Shown: positions 1 to 7,538 of the stretch, piece by piece | Numbering within the stretch: position 1 is the first letter of the stretch | Layout of the letters: each line of letters starts with the position of its first letter | NCBI GenBank assembly: GCA_036939755.1 | Contig: JALLAZ010000429.1 | Location: forward strand, 1 to 15,618 | From: Stephanodiscus triporus | Lineage: Eukaryota > Bacillariophyta > Thalassiosirophyceae > Thalassiosirales > Thalassiosiraceae | Direction: 5' to 3' | Length of the DNA: 15,618 nucleotides | Translations under genes and position numbers: made by a program | The notes under the pieces: generated by a model | What the model saw: the letters and a program-made list of their open reading frames with translations, nothing else | Database searches by the model: none | What the model was told of the DNA's origin: nothing

Positions 1-856
1 GAAGAGAAAGAAGTCACTGCTAGCCTGGTCAGAAGACTGACACAGGTGTGCCATCGTTTGATAGTTCTTATTCCCTCCCTCAAAGTGCGCCTCATCGGTC
101 GCACCACGCTGAAGTGCTGCAGAATTCTACAAAGCGAAGCACGACTTGAACTTACGCCTCTCGCCCATGCAATCTGTCAGCTACCCAAAGATGGATCGCA
201 AATCTTCACTGTAGACAGTACCAAAAGGCTCGACATCAAATCCTCCAGGTAGTGGTTTTGGTACCAATTTTTAGCGATTTCATCCCGGCGGCAAATCCAT
301 ACGTCATCCACCATGAGGCAGTTACACCAGAGCCCAAGCGCATACTGAAGATGGAAAAGGAATGAAGCGGGATACAGTCGTTTGCGGTTATTTTGGGTAG
401 CCATTCCGCCGGGCTGTGGTCAGTGATGAGGTTAACAGAATCCTCATGATACAAGAGCTTAATTAGAGGATTCAGTCAGGATTCGGCATTGAGCTGCCGG
501 GTGATGCAAGTAGTGTCAGAGTCATCCGTGCAATTATGAGGCGCAACAATTGAATTAAAGTACTGAATGATCGGAGTGGTCATTGCGTGATCCAGTGAGC
601 CGTCTGAAATCGAGAGACGATACCCGCACACTATTACTAGCAGTTGGGTTCAATCACCCCAAGACATACACAGGCCACGGAGATGAGGGTCGGACGAATT
701 TGATGGATTTCCGAATTATCTACCATCACTAAAAAATTATTATTATATAAGTGCTAACTTTTTCGCGATGCGCCCTCTTTTGAAGTAGGTGACATTCTTC
801 TCTATCGTCGCTGTTGCTCTCAAAGACTGCCAGGTTAAGACAACAATACTTTTAAT
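1..856. other. left flank, no supported gene
   Basis: Only short open frames occur here (up to 75 codons), on both strands and overlapping one another. None has a recognisable motif, clear splice partners or a consistent composition. Part of the stretch at 740-856 is the likely 3' UTR and downstream flank of the minus-strand gene that ends at 857; it is AT-rich around 729-750. A vaguely tRNA-like pair of boxes near 588-660 does not fold properly. The left edge could belong to an exon of a gene lying outside the window, but nothing shows this. Confidence 0.5.
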
Positions 857-1549
857 TCAGCAATCATTCACCACCTGCCTCGCGTGGGCGACCATATCTC
901 TCTCGGAAACACTTAACCCCCAAACCGGTTCCCCATCCACCTCCAGTCGATTCAAACATTCCATCACATCCGCGCTAGTCATGATTTTCTTAATTTTGGA
1001 ACTGATCTCCAGCTGTTTTCCACTAACCTTAGAACCAGCATTTTTCTTCTCTTCCTCCAACATGGACTCCAGCTTATCAATCTCCTCCATCAGCATAGTT
1101 AGGTTTTCTACATCGGAAGCCATGGCAAGCATTTCAGGTCTGTGCTCTGTTTCGAGCTTAGACGCCCGAGCGCCCCCGGAGCCATAGAACCCACCTTGGC
1201 CATCGCTGGCTTGACCTGCACGATTAGTACGGTGGACAATCGTCGAAGTTGGTGCGCATCTCAAATCGCGACAAGAGTCAAACTAATAACAGGAGATGGC
1301 AAAGCGCTCACCTCCAGAGTACTAATGAATTGAACGATAATGAGGCGAATGGTCATGTGTTGAGTTTGGAGGGGTTAACAGGCTGATGCAAAAAACGAAA
1401 ATTCGCATGTACTCTAAGTCACTTACGGTGATTATTGACCTCTGATGCGCTGACACGCCAAACGCGGGGACGGCAGGCCCAGCGATGCTCCTATGGGCGA
1501 TCGCGTATGTTGTCCTACGGAAGGTGGAGGTTGCGATACTTTTCCACAT
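857..1549 (-). CDS. small coiled-coil protein, probably mitochondrial (three-exon model)
   Basis: I read this as exons 1549-1427, 1321-1312 and 1215-857, giving 163 residues. Residues 1-41 are rich in Arg, Ser, Thr and Ala with almost no acidic residues, typical of a mitochondrial presequence. Residues 42-63 are Gly-rich (YSGGQ, then GGFYGSGGARAS). Residues 73-103 look like a charged amphipathic coiled coil, and the C-terminus has a WGLSVSERDMV segment at 143-153. The Gly-rich stretch followed by a helix behind a presequence loosely recalls the F1F0-ATPase inhibitor IF1, but this is inference and the helix is not a convincing match. Function is therefore unknown. An alternative model uses one intron, 1426-1283, and gives 182 residues; it is also open but lacks a good branch site. 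The start ATG at 1549 opens exactly on the presequence. An ATG further upstream, near 1700, opens a different frame. Confidence 0.6.
1216..1311 (-). other. intron 2 of the mitochondrial-type gene
   Basis: The donor is GTGAGC at 1311-1306. The acceptor is TGCAG ending at 1216, preceded about 10 bases upstream by a TACTAAT branch-site match. The length is 96 bases. In-frame stops occur if it is read through from the microexon phase. Confidence 0.55.
1312..1321 (-). other. 10-base microexon (exon 2)
   Basis: Ten bases, TACTCTGGAG on the minus strand, lie between an ATTAG acceptor and a GTGAGC donor. They encode Tyr-Ser-Gly plus the first base of a Gly codon, which exon 3 completes with GT. Both joins keep frame: 123 + 10 + 359 bases make 164 codons including the stop. 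Skipping the microexon would shift frame. Confidence 0.55.
1322..1426 (-). other. intron 1 of the mitochondrial-type gene
   Basis: The donor is a perfect GTAAGT at 1426-1421 and the acceptor is ATTAG ending at 1322, a length of 105 bases. It interrupts the reading frame between codons. Reading through it adds unrelated residues and soon meets a stop, so it does not look coding. Confidence 0.6.
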
Positions 1550-2384
1550 AATTTAGCTCGAGTCTTTGTTGAGGCTGCAATTCGGAGTGATGAGTTGGAG
1601 TTGATGTGAGTTTACTTCTTATGAGGTGTGAGGAAAGAAGGAGACAAGATGATGATAAAAGAGGAAGAAGAGAGTTCTTGACGACGACGTCGCCCTTCTG
1701 ACACATAAATAGGGATGTGCAAATATTGTCAATTTCCCATCGAATAGTACCTGAACACGTCTTCATTGTCGAATAATAATCAGAGTAGAGTAGATCTTAA
1801 GAAAAGTGAATAATTACTTAGCCAAAATTGCGCAGCCCTAGTTATGGTCAACAAAGGTAATACTCTCAAAAGATAAAATTAGGCAAGGAAAGGAGAGCCT
1901 ACTACTGCCAGCGCGCGAGGAGGAGCAAATAACTGCCAAATCCCATCACCCCATACTTGGCATGGGATCGATAGGAGTTGATAAGTACCTCTAGTGCTAA
2001 AGTCTCATAAAATAATATACAATAACACAAATAATAAGCAAGAGTGAAATCAAGCGTATCAAATAAAATTTGTTACCCTAATAAGTATCACTGCCCTTTT
2101 CGGCTTCCCCCTCCACATTAATACAATCTTCTTCGCCCGACTGGTACTGCCAGCTCCTGGGGGATCATCACCTTTTTCAAGGTCGTTACGGGCGTACCGT
2201 TGTGTCAATGGATGATGTTGCTCGACCAGATTGACGTTATCCACGTCCAGAGCGCACAGTTACCGTAACCTTATATGCTCCCGATTGATCAACGAGCACA
2301 TGACCGAAGAGATCGTCGAGATGAGCTCGGGACTGCACCGCAATGCCCGTCGGAGCTTCCGCCGCCGGTACGGAACCTCCCCGG
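1550..2384. other. intergenic: 5' region of the mitochondrial-type gene and 3' flank of the cyclophilin
   Basis: Bases 1550-1770, read on the minus strand, are pyrimidine-rich with a TATTTATG AT-box near 1700 and probably hold the promoter and 5' UTR of the gene starting at 1549. Bases 1780-2100 are AT-rich. From about 2100 GC rises into the cyclophilin 3' end. A 61-codon minus-strand frame at 2059-2244 has no recognisable feature. At 1934-1968 two short complementary pairs are interleaved (see findings). Confidence 0.5.
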
Positions 2385-3101
2385 TCAAGCCGCGATTCGT
2401 TCCAATTGCTGCCGTTTCGTCGCATCGGCGGCGGCGGCGGCGGCGGACGGGGGAGGACCGCGCATCGCGAACGCCCGATGGACCCTGACCTCCCCCCTCG
2501 GCCTGTCCTCGGCGTCGGTGGCCACGAGTCCCATCCTCTGTATCACCCCCATGCCGGAATATATCCTGCCGAATATCGTGTGCTTCCCGTCGAGCCACGG
2601 ACACGGCCCGAGCGTGACGAAGAACTGCGATCCGTTGGTGTTCGGGCCGGAATTCGCCATCGAGACGATCCCGGCCCCCGTGTGCTTGAGGTTGCGCGTT
2701 ATCTCGTCCTCGAACTTTCCGCCGTACACGCTCTCGCCGCCCCGTCCGGTGCCGGTGGGATCGCCGCCCTGGATCATGAATCCCTTGATTATCCTGTGGA
2801 AGACGGTGTTGTCGTAGTACCCATTCTCGGCCAGGGCGGCGAGGTTGTAGCACGTCCGGGGCGTGTGCCTGTCCCGACCGGCGAGAGAGGGAGAGAGAGA
2901 GGGAGAGGGAGAGGAAGGAAGAGGAGAGCGTCAATAAAAAATGCGAGATATTTTCGTAAAGTGGGAGGAGGGGGCGGGGGCTGCAAGATACGGATCGGCA
3001 TTCTCCATCATCCCTCCTCACCTGTGGTACAGTTCTATCACGAACGTGCCCACGGTCGTGTCGAATTGGACGTGGGTATAGGGGGATTCCGCTTGCGCCA
3101 T
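2385..3101 (-). CDS. PPIL1: cyclophilin, PPIL1-type peptidyl-prolyl isomerase
   Basis: Two exons, 3101-3022 and 2868-2385, join in phase to give 187 residues. The product is a single-domain cyclophilin that catalyses cis-trans isomerisation of X-Pro bonds. All expected active-site residues are visible: FHR (R52), F57-M58-Q60 in [12 protein letters not shown], the [14 protein letters not shown] block at 97-110, and WLDGKH (W118, H123). The YG-x-x-FEDE segment and overall length match PPIL1, the isomerase recruited to the spliceosome through SKIP/SNW1. That localisation is family knowledge, not visible here. After the domain there is an extra tail of about 23 residues with a run of six Ala, coded by a (CGG)7 tract at 2426-2446, then a basic KRQQLER end. 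I chose the ATG at 3101 because it gives a PPIL1-like N-terminus; an ATG in frame at 3215 would add 38 residues. Confidence 0.92.
2869..3021 (-). other. cyclophilin intron
   Basis: The donor is GTGAGG at 3021-3016 and the acceptor is GACAG ending at 2869, a length of 153 bases. A long CT-rich polypyrimidine tract (the GA-rich run at about 2881-2930 on the plus strand) precedes the acceptor, with a TTGAC branch-like site further upstream. The join restores the conserved [13 protein letters not shown] segment, so the boundaries are well supported. Confidence 0.88.
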
Positions 3102-3258
3102 CGCTTCTGGTGTCTGGTGCGGTGGTGCGTCCTTTATTTTTCTTTTATGGGGAGTAAGTATGATGATGGGGCCGGCATGATGGCACTGGCCAAACAATCG
3201 CGTGGGTCGTACCAAACGTACTTAAGAGAAGTACGAACCATGTATTAAAAGACAAACC
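3102..3258. promoter_or_regulatory. 157-base divergent promoter region between two splicing-related genes
   Basis: The cyclophilin start (3101, minus) and the CWC16-type start (3259, plus) face away from each other with 157 bases between them, so the two genes must share or overlap their promoters. The spacer is less GC-rich than either gene and holds an AT-rich patch at about 3130-3150. No unambiguous TATA box is visible. Confidence 0.6.
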
Positions 3259-4380
3259 ATGAGCTCCCTCGCCGCGACACAGGCCGACGGATATTACATC
3301 CCCCCCGCGTACCTGGAGTCGGGCGCGTACAGGAAGAAGTCCCTGAACCAATTCAACGACTCAAGGGGTCACAACCAATTCCTCGCCCGGTCGGTATGCC
3401 GATTCGAATTGCCCTTCGACGGGTTCTGCGTCGGGTGCGACGCGATAGTGGGGAAGGGCACGCGATTCAACGCCCGCAAGAGCCACGTCGACGATTACTT
3501 CACGACGAGGATATACGAGTTCGTAACGACATGCAGGGGCTGCGGGGAGTGCGAATTCAGGATCAGGACCAATCCCAGGGAAAGGACCTTCGATTACGTC
3601 TCGGGAATAAGGAGGAAGGTGGAGGAGTTCGACACGGCCGACGCCGGGACGCACGGCGTGATCGACACCGAGTTCGGCGACGGGATACTACGGTACGAGA
3701 ACGGCGCGGTCGAGGGGCCGGGGGTGGACGACGCATCCGCCCACGCCCGCGGTCGCTCGTCGGCGCTGCAGCTGCTGGAGAGGGGCGTCGTCGGCCAACG
3801 CAAGGCTCGGACGGAGCACGACCGTATGACTTCCCTCCTGGAGGTCAATTCGAGGATGGTCGACGACGCATACGCGAACGCGACGATTCGCAAGGCCTTC
3901 CGCGCGGACAGGAGGGCCAGGAAGCGCAGGTTCGAGGGGGCGGCGAAATTGGGATTGGGGAGGGGGATCGAACTGTTGGACGTGGCGGGCGGCGGCGATG
4001 GGATGGAGGAGGACGCGACGTCGGCGAGACGCGCGATGGACGCGAGATGTGGGGAGGAGGATGACGACGACGACCTACGCGCTCATCGATACGAGAGGGA
4101 CAGGTTCAGGGAAGTGAGGGCGGGGGGGATATTCGCGTCGAAGGTCAAGGGTTGCGCCACGACGAACGATCCGCGGAGGAATGATGAGAAGAGGAAGGGT
4201 GCGAACAACGTCGGGGGCGGTCGGGGGAAGTCCAGGCCAAAACGAAAGACCAAAGGTGACGATGGGCGAAAATCTCGACCGTCTCCCGGGGAACAGGAGG
4301 ATGGTGGGGGCAAATCGTTGCATGCGGAGGGCGGCGCCCTAGCGGCACTTTCCAGCTGCTATGCATCTGATAGTGATTGA
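3259..4380 (+). CDS. YJU2B: CWC16-family splicing factor, CCDC130/YJU2B (Saf4) type
   Basis: Intronless ORF of 373 residues, close to the usual length of CCDC130. The N-terminal half carries the family pattern: YYIPPAYL (12-19), SLNQFNDSRG (28-37), a FELPFDGFC segment, and a zinc-binding pair C57-x2-C60 and C92-x2-C95, followed by RIRTNPRERTFDYVSGIRRK. The SGIRRKVEEFD stretch after the zinc domain matches CCDC130/Saf4 better than YJU2/CCDC94. Members join the catalytic spliceosome near Prp2/Prp16 remodelling, which is family knowledge. The C-terminal half is low complexity: an acidic EEDDDDD run near 275, basic nuclear-localisation-like clusters such as RPKRKTK, and a short ALSSCYASDSD end. 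The gene is strongly GC-rich (about 60 to 65 percent). Confidence 0.88.
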   Translation: MSSLAATQADGYYIPPAYLESGAYRKKSLNQFNDSRGHNQFLARSVCRFELPFDGFCVGCDAIVGKGTRFNARKSHVDDYFTTRIYEFVTTCRGCGECEFRIRTNPRERTFDYVSGIRRKVEEFDTADAGTHGVIDTEFGDGILRYENGAVEGPGVDDASAHARGRSSALQLLERGVVGQRKARTEHDRMTSLLEVNSRMVDDAYANATIRKAFRADRRARKRRFEGAAKLGLGRGIELLDVAGGGDGMEEDATSARRAMDARCGEEDDDDDLRAHRYERDRFREVRAGGIFASKVKGCATTNDPRRNDEKRKGANNVGGGRGKSRPKRKTKGDDGRKSRPSPGEQEDGGGKSLHAEGGALAALSSCYASDSD

Positions 4381-4742
4381 GTCGTATTATTATGTAAAAG
4401 GCTGTAAGAAATCATTCACAACCAATCCTTTGGGTTAGGCCAAGCAGAGATGGCTTCGGGGTCCAAGGAGGCCTACGTCCAATGTGTCCTCTGCGACAGC
4501 GCCCTAACAACGAACTCGGCACCACACTCGGCATCTTCAGGGAAGAACACGATTGCTTCCCCTCACAAATAAACCTAGAGCGTGGCTGAATATCAAAGAG
4601 GAACGACATAACTGGTCAACACCAGATCAGGTCACAACACTTTCAAGTCTTAAGGGTCTTCTACGTCTTGACCATGAGCTAGATATATCTCTAGAATAAA
4701 TTACGATACTCCCCATTGACGACTAGCGAATCAAACTCATTG
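4381..4742. other. convergent 3' region
   Basis: The plus-strand splicing-factor gene and the minus-strand CysRS gene both end into this 362-base spacer. AATAAA occurs on the plus strand at 4568-4573 and 4695-4700 and could serve the splicing-factor transcript, though algal polyadenylation often does not need that signal. A 65-codon minus-strand frame at 4412-4609 has no recognisable features. GC falls sharply relative to the upstream gene. Confidence 0.5.
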
Positions 4743-7148
4743 TCAGAGTGAAAGCTCCAAGAGTTTTGCATTGAGAGTATCGACTTCTTTTTGCGTAGAA
4801 TCCAGCAACTCCTGGGGATTGTTACCGCTCTTCTCCATCAAATCTTGGTATGCCTTGGCTTGCTTTTCAATCGCCTTTCTCTTCTTCTTCAGCTGCCCCC
4901 CACTCACAGCATCGCCATTGGCCATCGTAATCGGTGTGCCATCCTCGTCCCACTCTTTGAACTCGTCAGTTCGAAATAAGTCCTGCGGCTTTACCATGCT
5001 ATTCTTCACCTTTTCCAATTCCTTGGTCCGTGCAACGAGTTGCTTCTCCAGCTTACCAATCTGAATCTCCTTTTCCTTGGCTGACTTTTCTGCCATTTCT
5101 CTCAGCATTACCTTGGGGTCTTCCAGGTTCCACATTGTCCCCGACGGTCGGTCCTCAAGACGGACACCCAACGCCGGCAGGACATCATCGCGCAAACCAT
5201 CACAGATCTGAAGGATCGATTGAATGGCGGCTTTGGCGTCCCCTCCCTTGGCCGCCTCGAGCGCCGCATTTCGGACACTCTCGCGGAAGTTGACCATGGC
5301 TCCGATGTAAGACTCGGAACCGCTGCCATCGACCGTGTCTTTCTTGCCATCGGCGCCACTTCCAAATCCAAAATCATCGGCACCGTCGATCACTCCAAAG
5401 ACTTTGAGGATTTGCGTAACATAAACGGCAATCGCCTGCAATGTCAACGTTGATGGCCGAACGTTGGGCGTGCGCAGGTAGGCGTTGGCCTCGTTTATTA
5501 CCTTCAGCAATGCCATCATTGCATCCTTGGTATTGAAGTTGTCCAACAGGCTTTCATGCACGGTTTGCTGTGCGGCCAAGTATGCCTCGGCCAATTTACG
5601 GTCAGCATCACCCATCCTCCATCCTACCTCCTGCTTAAGGTAGTCGTCGCGCACGAGGGCCTCTACCTCGCGAAAGAAGCTTTTGAAGGTAGTTTCCTTA
5701 CTCCGAGCATCATCGATCGTTTGGTCGGAGTAACTCATGGGTTGGTCCCAAGCCTGCAATAAGAACATGATGCGCAGCTGTCGCGCCGTGTTTTGTTCCA
5801 GGGCCTGGCGGATGGTAATGAAATTCTTCAGCGATTTCGACATTTTCAGACCCTCGATGTGCAGATGTCCAGTGTGGGTGAAGTAATTCACCCATTGGCT
5901 GCATCCGAAGCAAGCCTCCGACTGGGCCAGCTCGTTGTTGTGATGCGGGAACTTCAGATCTTCCCCCCCGGAGTGTATGTCAATCCGTTCGCCCAGGATG
6001 TCGCCCGCCACGACGGAGCACTCGATGTGCCATCCCGGCCGGCCCGGTCCGAAGGGGGATTCCCAGGCCGGCTCCCCCGCCTTGCTCGCCTTCCAGAGCG
6101 CGAAGTCGTTGGGATTGCGCTTCTCGCCGGACACGCCGCCGAGGGCGCCCTCGCCCTCCGCCATCTCCGCGGCCGTGACGGCCGCGCCCCCCGGCCCCGC
6201 GGGATTCAGCTTGCGATAGTTGTGTCCCGACGCCTGTAACGCGTCGAGGCTGAGATACACCGATCCGTTGCTCGTATACGCCATGCCCTTCGCGATGATC
6301 TTCTCCACGAAGGCGATGATTTTGGGCATGTACTCGGTAACTCGCGTAAGAACGTCGGGATCGCGAATGCCAAGCGCCTTCATGTCGTCCATGAATTCCT
6401 TCTCGTACTTGCGCGAGTGAGCGTTGAACAAGGAGTGATCGGTCACGAGGTGTCCCTGCTCCCGATCCAATTTCTCCGCGAGGACGGACCTGGCCGCTAG
6501 GAAGAGATCGGCGCGGGCGTCCCCCTCCGACGTCGTCGTCGAGGTGTCGCAGGCCCTCAGAATTTTAGCCTCGTCAGCGTCCAAAATCTTTCTCTTAAAC
6601 GCATGCTGCCCCAGCAGGCCCTCCTGCTCGGTCCTGCCCCGCGAGTCGCCCTTCGCAGTCGCCTCCTCGAGCGCCGCCTCGATCGCCGCCTTCTTTTCGT
6701 CGCTCTTGGCCTTGGCCTCCTCGAGCGCCTCCTTCGCCAACGCGGCCAGGGCCGCGTAGTCGACCGCCGCGTCCTCCTCCAGCCGCCTGAGCAATTCGTT
6801 CTGACGTGCGCGCAGTATGATCTTGTCGTCGATGTCGGTGGTGTTGATGTGGTAAATTACGTTGTAATGGAAGTAATCGGACATGACGCGCCGCATGATG
6901 TCGAGGCTGAGGTAGGTCCTGGCGTGTCCCACGTGGGACGAATCATACACGGTGGGGCCGCAAGTGTACCACAGCACGTGCCTGGCGTTCATGGGCACGA
7001 AGGGCTCCTTCCTCCCGGTGAGGCTGTTCAGAATCAGGAGTTGGCCGGACGCGACGGGCGTCGACGAGTCGATTTCGGGGGCCGACCATGGGTGGCGATT
7101 CGCGCAGGCGGTGGGCTGGCAGAAGTTGCCCGTGCCGGAGAGAGACAT
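4743..7148 (-). CDS. CARS1: cysteinyl-tRNA synthetase, cytosolic eukaryotic type
   Basis: Intronless ORF of 801 residues that charges tRNA-Cys with cysteine using ATP. The class I signatures are present: CGPTVYDSSHVGHARTY with the HIGH-type HVGH at 72-75, NTTDIDDKI at 102-110, NDFALWKASKAGEPAWESP, GWHIECS, HSGGEDLKFPHHNNELAQS and KMSKS at 435-439. Zinc ligands are probably C63, C377, H402 and E406. Residues about 112-250 form the long Ala/Glu/Lys-rich insertion seen in eukaryotic cytosolic enzymes (human is about 748 residues). The anticodon-binding region follows, then a charged C-terminal tail (685-720 and 755-795) that looks coiled coil and ends close to the metazoan pattern. No organelle presequence is evident. 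Codons up to about residue 400 are very GC-rich (lines of 70 to 78 percent), while later ones fall to about 43 to 57 percent. Confidence 0.96.
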   Translation of the reverse strand: MSLSGTGNFCQPTACANRHPWSAPEIDSSTPVASGQLLILNSLTGRKEPFVPMNARHVLWYTCGPTVYDSSHVGHARTYLSLDIMRRVMSDYFHYNVIYHINTTDIDDKIILRARQNELLRRLEEDAAVDYAALAALAKEALEEAKAKSDEKKAAIEAALEEATAKGDSRGRTEQEGLLGQHAFKRKILDADEAKILRACDTSTTTSEGDARADLFLAARSVLAEKLDREQGHLVTDHSLFNAHSRKYEKEFMDDMKALGIRDPDVLTRVTEYMPKIIAFVEKIIAKGMAYTSNGSVYLSLDALQASGHNYRKLNPAGPGGAAVTAAEMAEGEGALGGVSGEKRNPNDFALWKASKAGEPAWESPFGPGRPGWHIECSVVAGDILGERIDIHSGGEDLKFPHHNNELAQSEACFGCSQWVNYFTHTGHLHIEGLKMSKSLKNFITIRQALEQNTARQLRIMFLLQAWDQPMSYSDQTIDDARSKETTFKSFFREVEALVRDDYLKQEVGWRMGDADRKLAEAYLAAQQTVHESLLDNFNTKDAMMALLKVINEANAYLRTPNVRPSTLTLQAIAVYVTQILKVFGVIDGADDFGFGSGADGKKDTVDGSGSESYIGAMVNFRESVRNAALEAAKGGDAKAAIQSILQICDGLRDDVLPALGVRLEDRPSGTMWNLEDPKVMLREMAEKSAKEKEIQIGKLEKQLVARTKELEKVKNSMVKPQDLFRTDEFKEWDEDGTPITMANGDAVSGGQLKKKRKAIEKQAKAYQDLMEKSGNNPQELLDSTQKEVDTLNAKLLELSL

Positions 7149-7380
7149 GGCGGTGGGCGGGGGGTGTTTTTAGGCGGCACTCTTAGCCTCTGACCACGGC
7201 CTCCGGGTCTCTCGTTTTTTATTGTTCTCCACTTGTGGCAGTTGGCTGGTCGCGCAGCAGGGGTAAAAAAGCACCGCTGGGGGGACGGGCGGGGGGCGAC
7301 ACTTGAGACTAAGAACCACACCCACCGCACACTCACAAAAAAACATGGGAACATGAACATGAACCAACACCTGAGCCAGA
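7149..7380. promoter_or_regulatory. 232-base divergent promoter between CysRS and the TXNDC11-like gene
   Basis: The two genes start back to back. The CysRS side (7149-7230) is GC-rich then T-rich; the middle (7262-7305) has G-rich runs; the TXNDC11 side (7308-7345) is A- and C-rich, fitting a 5' UTR. Three ATGs lie just before the chosen start of the plus-strand gene. No clear TATA box is visible. Confidence 0.55.
7345..7356 (+). other. three-codon upstream ORF
   Basis: ATG GGA ACA TGA lies 36 bases before the main start, in the same frame but closed by its own stop. It has A at -3 and G at +4, a strong initiation context. It matters only if transcription starts upstream of 7345. Confidence 0.3.
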
Positions 7381-7538
7381 ATGAGCCTGCTGCTACCAAT
7401 GACTCCCCTCTCAATTGTGGTGGATGTTCACAAGTTACCCATATGGATGCTGTTGGCGGCTGCTGCCTCCTCTTGGTTGGTACCAACAGTCGTTGCCGCA
7501 GGCGATGTCGACGAGGCGCGGGAGGAGAGCACTGCTGA
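7353..7538 (+). other. upstream ORF overlapping the TXNDC11-like start
   Basis: Two in-frame ATGs (7353 and 7359) open a 61-codon frame that runs past the main ATG at 7381 and ends at TGA 7536-7538, in a different frame from the main protein. Its peptide is Cys/Gly/Arg-rich with no recognised domain, so it is more likely regulatory or fortuitous than a functional product. Confidence 0.3.

Noticed and set aside
177..454. overlapping minus-strand frames of 75 and 72 codons at the left edge
   Set aside because: No recognised motif, no splice partners and no composition support.
588..660. tRNA-like A box and B box (GGGTTCAATCACC)
   Set aside because: The T-stem does not pair with a 7-base loop, the acceptor arms do not match and the box spacing is too long.
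2343..3248. 301-codon plus-strand open frame
   Set aside because: It is antisense to the cyclophilin and its intron. The Arg/Gly/Glu-rich peptide comes from GA-rich intron sequence and high GC, with no domain.
3396..4064. 222-codon plus-strand frame inside the splicing-factor gene
   Set aside because: A shadow of a GC-rich gene in another phase; Arg/Gly-rich with no motif.
4412..4609. 65-codon minus-strand frame between convergent genes
   Set aside because: No motif and located where two 3' UTRs must lie.
5793..7193. plus-strand frames of 148 and 196 codons opposite CysRS
   Set aside because: Antisense shadows in the GC-rich half of a clearly identified gene.
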